From assembly GCA_015680685.1 (NCBI GenBank), contig MNCI01038362.1, positions 213,337 to 277,336 on the forward strand: a DNA stretch of 64,000 nt. The letters run 5' to 3'. Source of the DNA: Gnetum montanum (Eukaryota > Streptophyta > Gnetopsida > Gnetales > Gnetaceae). The notes under the pieces are model-generated. The model was not told the origin of the DNA. It saw nothing but the letters and a program-made list of their open reading frames with translations, and made no database searches. Positions 1 to 11,538 of this stretch are shown here, one piece after another (within the stretch, counting starts at the first letter, position 1; every line of letters starts with the position of its first letter). Made by a program: the position numbers and the translations under genes.

Positions 1-1035
1 TGCCGCGATATCGTGTACACGATATCGCGTCTTTCTCTGCGATATCGTGTACGCGATATCGCGGTCCGCCGCCATATCTATAAATAAGAGGTGGCACTCC
101 CTTCATTTCCCAATCCTGGCTAGAAGTAGCGAAGCTCTGGCAGATTGATCACTCCAGAGTTAGAATTTTTCCCATGTGCCCGCAGTAGGAGTCCTAGAGT
201 GAACGGCTCTTTATTCGAGCAGCTTGTAACCTGAACCCAAGTTGTGTACGGCAATAAAGACGAACTTGATTGGATAAACCTTGCAGTACATGGTTTTATT
301 GTTGTTTATTTACTGCTTTCCTAGTGCGCACAAGTACGACTTGATTACGAGCGTCTACGGACGTGTACGGCTAGTCAAGGAATCGGCTGCTTGTCGCAAC
401 GCATGAGTACGACTTGATTACGAGCATTGGCTGCTTGGTAACCCAGTAGCGTATTCCAGGATTCTGCGCTTGGTAATCCCAGTGGTAGTCCAATGTGTAC
501 GGCTAGTCAAGGAATCGGCTACTCATTGCTAGGCTAGAACGTGTGATAAGTACGACTTAGTTACGAGCACCCACGGGTGTGTACGGCTAGCTAAGGAATC
601 GGCTGCTTATCACACTTAAGCTAAATAGGTGCCTCAGTACGACCACTTCGAGCACTTGCGTTACGTGTGGTGATCCCAGTAACGATTAGCGTTTGGTAAG
701 CCACAATTGCATAGTTCAGGGTGTGTCCGGTAAGTGGGAACGGATGCTGACGCTAGTTAAATTAGACTTAGGATCTTAGTTAGAGTTAGTTTAGTTTTCT
801 CAACCCTTCTCTCTGATAGCATAGGAGATAACGTGAAAAGACCAAAAAAATCACATACCTCAGACTTGCTTAACCATACACCGTGACACTTACAAGCAAG
901 CGTGGGAAGACAACGAACGATTAACCCCAAGCGTTTCTTGTGGCGTTAAGGCATTTAGTCTGCGGAGTTTGACCGGATCGCGCGTGTACGCTCGTATTCG
1001 TATGGTGGAGTGTAGGGGTACCTCGCCACTGATCA
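1..1035 (+). repeat. Athila-like Ty3/gypsy LTR, 5' truncated by the window edge
   Basis: This stretch matches the LTR at 28797-29712 over nearly its whole length: the same TATA region (tataaataagagg, 79-91), the recurring words 'gtacgacttgattacgagc' and 'aaggaatcggct', and the same 3' end near 'gtaggggtacc'. The LTR ends with gatca at 1031-1035, where related copies have catca. Upstream of the TATA box the U3 is a run of near-palindromic GCGATATCGC words, including a perfect 26-bp palindrome at 4-29. The start of the LTR lies outside the window. Confidence 0.85.
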
Positions 1036-1110
1036 GTATAGATCATTAAAATCAAATTCAATACGACGTTGGCCAACAATGGTAGAACTCTATAGCGAAA
1101 GATATCAAAC
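1036..1110 (+). pseudogene. gag fragment fused directly to the LTR
   Basis: These bases align with 25636-25713, inside the gag of the Athila-like composite (the segment around the gag motif W-Y-R-S-L-K-P-N-S-I). In a whole element about 570 bp (primer site, leader and gag N terminus) separate the LTR end from this point, so this copy has an internal deletion that joins LTR end to mid-gag. Similarity stops after 'tatcaaacctac'. No functional product is possible. Confidence 0.8.
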
Positions 1111-1133
1111 CTACTTGTTTAACCTATTTTTAA

Positions 1134-2772
1134 AAAATTGTTCTTACGTCAAAATCATCACAAGGCCTTGTTGGATTTTTATCTTTATGTTTTGAAGAAT
1201 ACTACTTAATATTTAATGCATATGTAGCCATGTGCAATGGGGTATTTATAGCAATCTATCTTTTTAGAATCAATAAAAGTAGTTGACGACTATAAAAATC
1301 AAAAGAGCTATGCATTTCTAGAACCTTTAATTTCTGCTAACATGTTTACATACATTACATAAATTTCTCCTAATGTAGGTGTATTTGTATCAATGTAACG
1401 AATGAAATCAACAATAGATTGTAGCATGTTGATAAAATATATTTCTCTAACACTTTTTCCACTACCCATCTGATAAAATCTTTTCTCTAACACTTTTTCC
1501 TATATTTGTGTTGCTTCATCTCAATTCTTTCATTTACTGGTTATGACCGTTGTTTGTAATGATTCTTGTATCTTTTGCATTCTCTCCAACATTATGAAAT
1601 ATGAAGCAAGCCTATTTCACAAAATTTATAATTAGTTTAGCATTAATAAATCAAATCTTATAAAAACACACAATATAGATTTTTTGATTAAGTCTTATTT
1701 TTGTTATGTTCTCTGAACAAGGAATTTGAATAGTGATGATTGCAAATGAAAATTTGTATGCCTTTTGCATATATAATAAGATTTTTCACCCAATCAATTT
1801 TACCAATATCACGAAGTGTATTATTTAGAGAATGAACACAATAAAGAGTCCAAAATATATTTGAATGAATCATTTCTATCATTTTTCTTGCATGCCATTA
1901 TATTTGAATGAATAATTATAATATTAATTAATGGATGTTGATGAATATTAATCCATCCAGCCATTATAACAGAACAACCGCTTTGCTACCAAAATTTCTT
2001 CCATTCCTTCAACTTTTTCATACAAGTTCATACGTCTCATCAAGAAGATCATTTTGAATCTTATCTTTAGTTGGAGGATATAAGATGGACTTGCCATATA
2101 AAAATATTAAATTTACTAATAATTTTAAATAAAAAATGATAATTTAAATTTTAAAAATATTGTCTACTTTAATGACACAATGAAATGCTTCTTTAAATGA
2201 AGGAGTAGGTGTAAGTTTGAATAGTAATCCATTTGCATAGAACATTTTTGCAATACTAATATTAGCTTCTTCTTTTTTTCAACTTGAAAATTTATTTCTA
2301 TTTGTTTAACTACTTTTCTTTTTACTAGTTGTATAACATCCTTGGTCATGTTCTTGCTTCCCTCTGTTCCAACACTTACAGTAATACTCTTTACCATAGT
2401 CCTTGTTTGGAAGTAAACATACATAGCTTTTTGAATATCAAGATATGGAGCTTTACATGCAATAGCACATGTTCCTATTTTATTTTCTAATATCTAAGAG
2501 AAATGATGATGTATTTGTGTACCGGTTGTAGTGAACTCATGGCTACATACATAACACTTTCATCCTTTGCTTCCACCTTCTCCACTCCTATAAGTATCTA
2601 AGTGTAATACAAATTTCTTTAATGGAGATTTCAAAATAAATCCACCTCTTGCAAATGGTTTCAAAATTTCCACATTACAATCTTAGACATTTTCTTCTAG
2701 TGATGCATTTTCCTCTAATAGAGTACTACCTATTTCATTCTCATTACTATATATGTCTTGAATAGGGCTCAT
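1134..2772 (-). pseudogene. hAT-family transposase relic (BED finger and DUF659 type)
   Basis: Reading the minus strand from ATG at 2772-2770 gives pieces in the order of a plant hAT transposase. There is a BED-type zinc finger (K-C-Y-V-C...H-E-F...I-H-H-H-F, about 2556-2490), a DUF659-like segment (F-Y-A-N-G...F-K-E-A-F near 2200, G-W-M-D near 1960), and then I-F-W-T-L-Y-C-V-H-S-L-N...D-I-G-K-I-D-W-V-K at 1882-1690. Last come L-G-E-I-Y-V-M-Y near 1370 and a T-P-L-H-M-A-T-Y-A-L-N motif near 1230. Frames shift and several stops interrupt it (the first TGA is just before the BED cysteines). The C-terminal hATC dimerisation region is missing; similarity ends beside the gag scrap at about 1110. 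No terminal inverted repeats or target duplication were identified. Assignment to hAT is from family knowledge of these motifs. Confidence 0.8.
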
Positions 2773-4514
2773 CTTTATGATTATGTAAATATTAATGGTA
2801 AAAATTTAAAAAATGAGATTTTGCTGTTAGTATTTAGTTTACAAAAGTTGAAATGAATTAAAAAAAACCTACAAATAGATATACTTACCAATTTCCCAAA
2901 TTAACTTTAAGGGTATTTATTCTTTCTTTTTCTATTTGCATAGAGCTTTTGGGAAAATTTCTTGAGGGCTTTAAAACTAAAATGTCATTCAATGCAATAA
3001 ATCTAAAAATACAAAACAATAATAGAGTTAGGGAAAAAATTGAAAATACAAAATAGTGATAAATTTTAAAATTACAATATGAAATTTTAATAAGGATAAG
3101 AAGAAAAATTTAAAACTATAGATGGATGTACTTAATAGTTGTTGAAAGAACCCTAATCAAGAAAATCTATTCTTTATTTGATTTTGCATAGGGATTTTAG
3201 AAAACTATTCCATGTGCATTAAAATTTAAAACTTGTCCAATGCAATATAGCCAAAAAAAAAGAATGTAAATAAAAAGCAAGAATAAAATTTAAACATAAT
3301 TGAAGCTTGGATCATAACTGGAAACTAGATAAAATCTTAGAACATAACCTTGTTACCAACAAAGCTTAAAAAATAACAATGCAATGTATTACAATAGTTG
3401 TTTTTCTTTCTTCACAAATTATTTCTTTTCTTATACAACAATGTAATACAAAATTAATATTGTAAATTGCATAGCAATACCATAACCTTTAATACAAAAT
3501 AATTTCACAATATGTAATATGTAATACAGAGAGAATTGCAACTTGCAACACAAAACAATTTGCAATATCACCACTAAACCAAAGCAAGAAAATTTACAAC
3601 AAAGGCATGGAGAGCATTGAATCCATCTCCTTACTCAAGAGCCATAATTGAGCTAAACATACAATTTCTGCAACAACCAAAATCACAGCAAGAAAATAAA
3701 ACCCTTTTGTTACTCAATCCAGTCTTTCTAAATATGAAATTAAGTCTTAATGAAATTTATGACAATGAAACCAAGTTTCTAGTAAGATTCAAGAGGAGGG
3801 AAAGATAAGTAAGATTTTAATGCACAATGCATACATCCAAAAAAAGGCAAGAACCAATTCAATACTAATGGATAAATCAAGGTAAAGAAGGTAAAAATTA
3901 CATGGCAATGAATAATATGAAGCAAGGCTAACATTTCAATGTATATGTGCAAATCCAGACAAAATTTCATTGGAATTGAACAATTCCTGAATTCATCCAG
4001 AATCACGAATCTTTGGTGCATAGGGTATAGGGAATACTCCCAGCTCATCACTCATCATATTCCTAGCCTAGCCTGATCTAAATGTAAAGTTTTAGGTAAG
4101 CATATTCTAAGCATAATATCCCACTAAACTTGTGGTAAAACTTACATTGTTGGCAAGAGTTTTGCTAGACGGGAGTTTCCAGAAAAAAATGGCATGCAAA
4201 GTTAAAAAATTGAAACTTTCCAGCAAGTTATAAATTTATTAGGCTGGACAGCCGTTGGCATGCATGAACGGTAAGATTTGAAAATAATAAAAGGTAAACA
4301 GAGCAAGCAGTAGTTCAGTCATGGGCACAAAGGTGAAAACAGCAGCATGGCTAACCATTGTGCAATGGCCATCGTTTCAGGCCTATGGAACAAGGTACCC
4401 TCCACGGTGACATCGAAAGATGGCCTGCAAGGTAAGTGGCATGTGTTGATTTTATTCTAATGCAGAGACAAGGCTATCCATCATTGGCGCTGGAGCACTA
4501 AGGATGCCTTCATG
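2773..4514. other. AT-rich stretch without a recognisable gene
   Basis: No coding pattern, RNA gene or repeat family was recognised. The short open frames at 3617-3808 (+) and 3779-4051 (-) have no recognisable motif. The last 200 bases, up to the insertion point of the chromovirus at 4519, are less AT-rich and contain good-looking splice-type words (gtaagtgg near 4432, attctaatgcag near 4463). They may be the edge of an old transcribed sequence. Confidence 0.5.
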
Positions 4515-4519
4515 GATGC

Positions 4520-5363
4520 TGTCACACCATCTTAAAAGCTGCCCCGAACTCGCATGCAAGCCGACGCGAGGGATGTGCCAAACTGACCCGCACTCGGAGG
4601 TGTGGCGTCGCTTCTGTTGGCCGCAAAAGAACAAATATGAGTAGGAGTACTCAAGTGCGTCGGAGCGCAAAAATGGAAGATGAAGCTTCCACGAGTATTC
4701 AGTCTGCTAGGCAACTGATACTCAACTCTGGGTTGGCATCCAGAGACACTGACAGTTGCTTTCGGTAAGTGGTGACTTGGAGCACATGCAGGAGACATGC
4801 GATTTCGGATGCGGGATTTACCACGAGCAATGCGGAAGGAAAGCGCATTGCAAGGCGTCTAGGTTCGACGCATCATAGTTGGCATCGCATCCGGGAGCAA
4901 TGAAGACGCGAAGTGTAACCGTTCTGGAGTGCGGAGCGGGATGCACCTAGCCTGGGATGCGCCCAGGTGCGTCGCATGCAACACTCAAGTTCAGGAACTA
5001 GCACTCTCAGTGGAGGTGCAGTGCCTGTTTTGTAACTATGACATGGCCAATTGGAATTGGCAAGGCCGGGGGTGTCCGCGCCTATAAAACCCGAAGCGTT
5101 CTCGCATTCGAGGGACACAGCTTCTGGGATTGTTGTATATCCTTTTGAGAGCAGTAAAGGTTGGAGCTTTTGCCCGTATCCGAGTGCCTCTGATTTCGTG
5201 TGTCTTTGGGTACGTTGCGAGTTTGTCTCTGTGCGCTTCGTTTCGTTTCGATTGGGTTCTCGTTGTGACTCGAGCGTTTCAAGGGGCTGGCTAGGAGCAG
5301 TTCTTAGTGCCATCACTCGGTAGGAATCGTGAAAAATTCTGCTGCGATTTCTACCCCGTGACA
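4520..5363 (+). repeat. 5' LTR of chromovirus copy 1
   Basis: 844 bp, TGTCAC...GTGACA. A TATA box (tataaaa) is at 5083-5089, with ggccaattggaattgg just upstream as a possible CCAAT element. The R/U5 part carries the repeated ttcgtttcgtttcg stretch near 5240. Confidence 0.95.
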
Positions 5364-5366
5364 AGT

Positions 5367-5378
5367 TGGTATCAGAGC
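5367..5378 (+). other. Primer binding site, initiator tRNA-Met
   Basis: TGGTATCAGAGC, four bases after the LTR end, is the complement of the 3' end of plant tRNA-iMet and the usual minus-strand primer site of many plant LTR elements. Confidence 0.9.
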
Positions 5379-6141
5379 TGAAGAACGAAATGGAGGATCT
5401 GGCAGAATGGGTAGCTGTTCTGGAAGCGCTGTTGGGAAGCCCTGCGCCTGATGCTCAAAAGATGGCTAAGCAAGCTTCTTTGCACCAGCAGAGGATCGTC
5501 GATCTACAAGAGAGAAGCTACGTGGTGCATTGTGAGCTCACTGCTCATGTGGAGCAGATCGAAGGCCTGAAGGAACGCCTGTCGTCCCTTGAGGATGATC
5601 TCGCGCTGTTGAAGAAGATCATTGCAGGATCTTCTCATGGGGGCGATTCCCATGATGTTTCCAAGCTGAAAGTCCCAGAACCGAAGCAATTCGGTGGAAG
5701 CCGTAATGCCAAGGAGTTGGAGAACTTCTTGTGGGATATGGAGCAATACTTTTGTGCTGCTTGCGTCCCTGAAGATCAAAGAGTGACGATCACTAGCATG
5801 TACCTGGTTGGGGATGCTAAACTGTGGTGGCGGAATCGCATCGAGGACGATGAGAGCGCCGGACGTCCTCGGATCACCACCTGGGAATCCTTGCGGAAGG
5901 AACTGAAGGATCAGTTCCTTCCTCTCAATGCTGCTTGGCTAGCGAGGGAGTCCTTGCGTAAGTTGCGACACACTGGAACGGTTCGTGACTACGTAAAGGA
6001 CTTCAGTTCTTTGATGCTTGACATCAAGAACATGTCGGAGGAAGACAAGTTGTTTAACTTCTTGTCTGGATTGCAACCTTGGGCTCAGGCGGAGCTTAGA
6101 CGGCAGACTGTGAAGGATCTGCCATCAGCCATAGCTGCGGC

Positions 6142-6142
6142 N
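6142..6142. other. Single-N joint inside gag
   Basis: The N lies exactly where copy 2 has about 105 extra bases of Lys/Gly/Gln-rich linker (19746-19855). Either the assembly collapsed here or the deletion is real; the frame is preserved. Confidence 0.7.
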
Positions 6143-9100
6143 AAGGAGAAGAAGAAGGAGGGGGAGTCCTCCAAATCCAAGGGAGAAGCAACCTCCCAAG
6201 GAAAGAAATTCTCTTCTGGTTGCTTCATTTGTGATGGGCCACATCGGGCTCGAGAATGTCCCACGCGAGAGCGACTCGCATCCCTACGGCTCATGGATGA
6301 CCCGAAGGGCGAAGGCAGCTCGAATCCCCGATGCAACCCGTTGCAGTTACTGAACGCTATGTCTTGCCAGAAATCCTACGCGCCGAATGAGCTAATGTTC
6401 GTTGAGGTGTGTCTCGATGGACATAAGGTGAGCGCAATGCTGGACATAGGAGCCACCAACAACTTTGCCTCCCAGAAATTGATGGAAAAGCTTGGCCTGA
6501 CCGTCGCCAAGAGCCAGAGCCGAGTGAAATTGGTGAACTCGGGTGCACAACCTGTGCACGGGCTAATCTCATCTAGCCTCAAAGTGGGTCTTTGGGAATG
6601 GAAGTGCAACTTCATGGTTGTTCCCCTAGATGACTTTGAGCTCATTCTTGGCATGGAGTTCTTTGTGAAGGCGAAAGCCATGGTGGTGCCACACTTGGGT
6701 GGAATGTTGATCGCTGAGGAGCAGCATCCCAACTTTGTCTCTATCACGCATCGAGAGCGGAAGCCGAAACTGCAGTCGGCTGCTCAGACCAATGCGGGGG
6801 TGAAAAGAGGGGAAGAGACCTTTCTGGCCACCTTGATAGAGATCAAGGATGATCAGATGGTTGAGGTCTCGGATTGTGTTGGTTCGCTGCTTTCAGAGTT
6901 CTCTGATGTGATGCCTGCTGCGTTACCGAAGGTTTTGCCTCCTCGGAGGAGGATCGATCACAAGATCAAGTTGGAAGCGGGTGTGCGGCCGCCTGCGAGC
7001 GTGCCGTATCGCATGTCTCCCATGGAGCTTGCGGAGTTGCGGAGGCAACTCGATGAACTTTTGGAGGCTGGCTACCTCCAACCGTCGAAAGCGCCGTTTG
7101 GTGCACCGGTGCTGTTTCATAGGAAACAAGACGGGACACTACGGATGTGCGTTGATTACAGAGCACTCAACAAGATCACCATCAAGAACAAGTATCCGGT
7201 GCCAAATGTGGCAGATCTGTTTGATCAACTGACCAAAGCGAGGTATTTTACCAAGCTAGATCTACGGTCCGGTTACTGGCAGGTACGCATCGCCGCTAGG
7301 GACGAAGCAAAAACGGCGTGCGTAACTCGATACGGTTCCTTCGAGTTTCTGGTGATGCCTTTTGGGCTCACCAATGCCCCTACCACGTTCTGCAACCTCA
7401 TGAACGATGTCTTGTATGAGTTTCTTGATCAATTCATGGTGGTTTATCTTGACAACATTGTTGTCTACAATGAAAGCCTGGAGGCTCATGCAGAACATTT
7501 GAGACAGGTTTTCTGCAGGTTGTGGAGTAACCAACTGTTCATGAAGAAGGAGAAGTGTGAATTCAAGGTTCAGGAAATCTTGTTTCTAGGACACCGCATC
7601 TCGCACGGGGAGATTCGGATGGATGACCGAAAGGTCAAGGCGATTGAGGAGTGGCCCGCTCCCAAGAAAGTGCCTGAGTTGCGATCCTTTTTAGGACTCG
7701 CCAACTACTATCGCCGTTTCATAGAGGGCTACGCCCGCAAGGTAACTCCTCTTACTGATCTCCTTAAGAAAGACCGAACATGGGTTTGGTCTGAAGCCTG
7801 TGAGAAGGATTTTCAGTGAATCAAGGAAGCGGTAACCTCTGAACCGGTGCTTCGGTTACCCAATTTTGAAGTTCCTTTTGAACTTCACACGGATGCTTCC
7901 GACAGAGCTCTCGGAGGAGTTCTGGTTCAGGAAGGGCATCCCGTTGCGTTCGAGAGTCGCAAGCTGAAAGAAGCTGAGCAGAGGTACACTGCTCATGAGA
8001 AAGAGATGACTGCGGTGGTGCATTGTCTCACAGTGTGGAGACACTATCTGCTCAGAACCAAGTTCACGGTTGTCACAGACAATGTGGCAAACACATATTT
8101 TACAACCCAAAAGAAACTATCTCCGAAGCAGGCAAGGTGGCAGGAGTTCCTTGCCGAATTCGACTTCGATTGGGTTCATCGCCCTGGGAAGGAGAACCAG
8201 GTGGCAGATGCTCTCAGTCGCAAGGAGGTTCAGGCATACGTTGCTGCGTTAACAACAGTTCAATCGAACTTTGTTGACAAGGTCAGGGGAGCCGCGGAGC
8301 AAGACAAGACATATTGTCAACTTCGGCAGCAGGTGCGCGATGGACTAGTGTGGAAGTATTGGATTGATTCTGATCTTCTGTACGCTCGGGGTAGTCGGTT
8401 ATATGTGCCTAAGGGTAGTGGACTTTGGCAGGAGTTGCTCCAGGAGACACATGACACCCAGTGGGCTGGCCACCCCGGGGTGAAACGCATGATGGCATTG
8501 CTATCACAGGGGTATTTTTGGCCAAAGATGGAGGAAGACGTAGAGTTGTACATCCAAACTTGTCTCGTTTGTCAATTAGACAAGACTGAGAGGAAGAGGC
8601 AAGCAGGGCTTCTTCAGCCTCTTCCTATACCAGCGAGGGCTTGGGAATCGGTATCAATGGATTTCATCACAGATTTTCCTTCGGTTGATGGGAAAGCATC
8701 CATTCTTGTGGTGGTTGATCGATTCTCCAAGTATGCGGTGTTTGTGGCAGCACCCAAGGAATGCACTGCGGAGGCAACTGCCGAGTTGTTCTTTCGGTAT
8801 GTTGTGAAGGTGTTCGGGGTCCCTAGGGACATAGTGAGTGATCAGGATGCCTGATTCACGGGGAACTTCTGGGTAGCATTGTTTACCTTGATGGGCTCGG
8901 AGCTGAAGTTCTCCACTGCCAATCATCCCCAGATGGATGGGCAGACATAGCGAGTGAATGCTCTTGTTGAAGAGTACTTGCGTCACTTTGTGACCGCAAG
9001 TCAACGAAATTGGGTGTCGTTGCTGGACACGGCCCAATTTTGCTACAATCTCCACCAGACTTCTTCGACTGGCATGAGTCCTGCGGAACTGGTTTTCGGG

Positions 9101-9732
9101 CATCCGCCCTTGACGCCCTTGGAGGTCGTCAAAACCAAGTCTCAAGGGAAGTGTCCCGCGGCATATCGGTTCGCCAGAGACAAGCAGGAACTCCTAGAAC
9201 AAGCAAGAGAAAGCTTGGCCAAAGCGCAGCGGCGCATGAAGAAGTACGCGGATGTGCATCGGAGGGCGCTGGAGTTTAAGGAGGGAAATCAGGTGCTCTT
9301 GAAACTGACTCCTCAAATTTGGAAGCGCGTTACCGACAAGCGGTTCCACAAAGGTCTATTACAGAAGTATGATGGCCCGTTTGAGGTCATTAAACGAGTT
9401 GGACCTGTGGCGTATCGGTTAAGGCTTCCGGAACGGATGAAACTTCATCCTACGTTCCACGTGAGTTTCTTGAAACCGTACCATGCAGATGCATCGAGGC
9501 ATCAAGTGCGGCGAGCGCCTCTGGGTGTTCGTAAGGAATTCACAAAGGTTGCGGTTAAAATTCTTGATCACCTGACCGAGGGAGCCAGTCGCAAGAATAG
9601 GCGCACTGACTACCTAGTTCAGTGGCAAGGTGAAAGTAGGGAGGACGCGACATGGGAGCGCAACACCACCCTGTGGTAGTTCGAAGATCTGGTGAATACT
9701 TACCTGAGTTCGACGAGGACGTCGAACACCCT

Positions 9733-9747
9733 TGGCGGGGGTGGGTT
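9733..9747 (+). other. Polypurine tract of chromovirus copy 1
   Basis: tggcgggggtgggtt directly abuts the 3' LTR and is the likely plus-strand primer. It is also translated as the Gly-rich end of the polyprotein. Confidence 0.8.
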
Positions 9748-10591
9748 TGTCACACCGTCTTGAAAGCTGCCCCGAACTCACGTGCAGGCTGACGCGAGGG
9801 ATGTGCCAAACTGACCCGCACTCGGAGGTGTGGCGTCGCTTCTGTTGGCCGCAGAAGAACAAATATGAGTAGGAGTACTCAAGTGCGTCGGAGCGCACAA
9901 ATGGAAGATGAAGCTTCCACGAGTATCCAGTCTGCTGGGCAACTGATACTCAACTCTGGGTTGGCATCGAGAGACACTGACAGTCGCTTTCGGTAAGTGG
10001 TGACTTGGAGCGCATGCAAGAGACATGTGATTTCGGATGCAGGAGTTACCACGAGTAATGCGGAAGGAAAGCGCATCGCAAGGCGTCTAGGTTCGACGCA
10101 TCACAGCTGGCATCGCATCCGGGGGCGATGAAGACGCGAAGTGTAACCGTTCTAGAGTGCGGAGCAGAATGCACCTAGCCTGGGATGCGCCCAAGTGCGT
10201 CGCATGCAACACTCAAGTTCAGGAACTAGCACTCTCAGTGGAGGTGCAGTGCCTATTTTGTAACTATGACATGGCCAATTGGAATTGGCAAGGCCAAGGG
10301 TGTCCACGCCTATAAAACCCGAAACGTTCTCGCATTCGAGGGACATAGCTTCTGGGATTGTTGTATATCCTTTTGAGAGCAGTAAAGGTTGGAACTTTTG
10401 CCCGTATCCGAGTGCCTCTGGTTTCGTGTGTCTTTGGGTACGTTGCGAGTTTGTCTCTGTGCGCTTCGTTTCATTTCGATTGGGTTCTCGTTGCGACTCA
10501 AGCGTTTCAAGGGGCTGGCTAGGAGCGGTTCTTAGCGCCATCACTCGGTAGGAATCGTGAAAAATTCTGCTGCGATTTCTGCCCCGTGACA
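9748..10591 (+). repeat. 3' LTR of chromovirus copy 1
   Basis: 844 bp, the same length as the 5' LTR with no indels seen. TATA box at 10311-10317. The differences from the 5' LTR are about 38 transitions and 3 transversions by eye. Confidence 0.95.
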
Positions 10592-10596
10592 GATGC

Positions 10597-11538
10597 TAGT
10601 ATAGCTGCCGCTGCTTCAAAGATCCAAGGGAGCCCGTCTCTATTCCTGAATGTGTCTTGTGCACATTCTACGCTACTCATGCCTTTGCAACGACCTTACT
10701 GGAGCATCTCACGGAGCACATATTTCACTTTCACGCTCACATCATCGTTGATTTAAAATGCATGGCAAGAAAAAAAAAAGCAAAAAAAGACCAAGACCCT
10801 CGAAGACCTGACTGCAAACATAATGCCATCGTGCTATCGAGGCACATATAGTCTAAATCAGAAGCTATCTTGTTAGCTTAAACAGTATGTCCAAGTATAA
10901 TATAAGTTTAAATCATTTTTATGATTTTTGGCTTAGTATTATTACTTCATGCCCATAATTTATTTCATGATTTTTGATTTATTTATGATTTTTGATTTAC
11001 TTCATGCCCATAATTTATTTTATCCAAAATTTCAGTTTGAAGTATTTTTTACTCGGAATGTTACATGTTGAAATTTCTTGTAAACGTTTTCCACATAAAT
11101 TCTGTTGTGTATTTTATTGTTTTACTATTTTTATTTGCTGTTTTACCGGTAACAAAAAGGAATTCCAGTTCAAACAAAAACCTGCTGTCCATCCATTGTT
11201 CCTTCTGTTGCAGCTGAATCACTACCCCACAACTGGATTTCCTTAGCTATGAAGTCCTGTTGTCATCCTCTATAGTGAACCCAAACGGGAAGCCTTTCAC
11301 TTACCAGCAAGCATTCATTCACAATCCGTCCGTTTTTTATTCAATTCCAGGAAAGAACATTCTTAAAACATAAGTTCCATGTACCTTTAATAAAAATACT
11401 ACCAAATTCTATCAGCCCAAGAAAACACCCTAGAAAACTGAAAAATCTTCCCATTCTTAGTACTGTCCATCTCCTCTGTTTATCTTTGGCATTTTCTCCG
11501 GTTTATAGACCATCTGCTAAGTGCTAAGGTAAACGAAT
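10597..11538. other. Intergenic, 3' flank of the TMK gene
   Basis: No gene recognised. 10597-10850 is the continuation of the sequence interrupted by the chromovirus. 10860-11130 is AT-rich with short reiterations of 'tttatgatttttgattta'. The part next to 11538 should contain the TMK 3' untranslated region, although no specific polyadenylation signal can be chosen. Confidence 0.6.

Larger units (their letters stand above)
5390..9763 (+). pseudogene. Gag-Pol polyprotein with chromodomain, four premature stops
   Basis: One uninterrupted frame of about 1457 codons. The ATG at 5390 is the first in frame after the primer site. Order: coiled-coil-like N terminus; gag capsid region; CCHC knuckle [13 protein letters not shown] (6221-6259, residues 278-290); aspartic protease; reverse transcriptase; RNase H (from about 7870); integrase with HHCC region (about 8450-8580) and DDE core; C-terminal chromodomain (about 9535-9720). 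In-frame stops are TGA 7817, TGA 8852, TAG 8948 and TAG 9677; the natural stop is TGA 9761-9763, inside the 3' LTR. The protease active site reads D-I-G (6443-6451) where the older copy has D-T-G. The RT catalytic box reads Y-L-D-N (second Asp codon 7454-7456) where the older copy has Y-L-D-D. Relative to copy 2, about 35 codons of basic linker before the knuckle are missing at the single N at 6142. Confidence 0.95.
4520..10591 (+). mobile_element. Complete Ty3/gypsy chromovirus, copy 1 (6072 bp)
   Basis: The element is delimited precisely. Both LTRs start TGTCACAC and end GTGACA, and the perfect 5-bp target duplication GATGC lies at 4515-4519 and 10592-10596. A tRNA-iMet primer site follows the 5' LTR and a purine tract precedes the 3' LTR. 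The single polyprotein frame begins 26 bp after the 5' LTR and its stop codon lies 16 bp inside the 3' LTR, so the element has almost no untranslated internal sequence. The two LTRs are both 844 bp and differ at about 41 sites by eye (about 95% identity), nearly all transitions. Premature stops and two mutated active sites make it non-autonomous now. The chromodomain at the C terminus places it among chromoviruses; the clade is not assigned. Confidence 0.95.

Noticed and set aside
4452-10551. Open frames within the chromovirus LTRs on both strands
   Set aside because: They are duplicated in both LTRs, overlap promoter sequence and have no recognisable domain.
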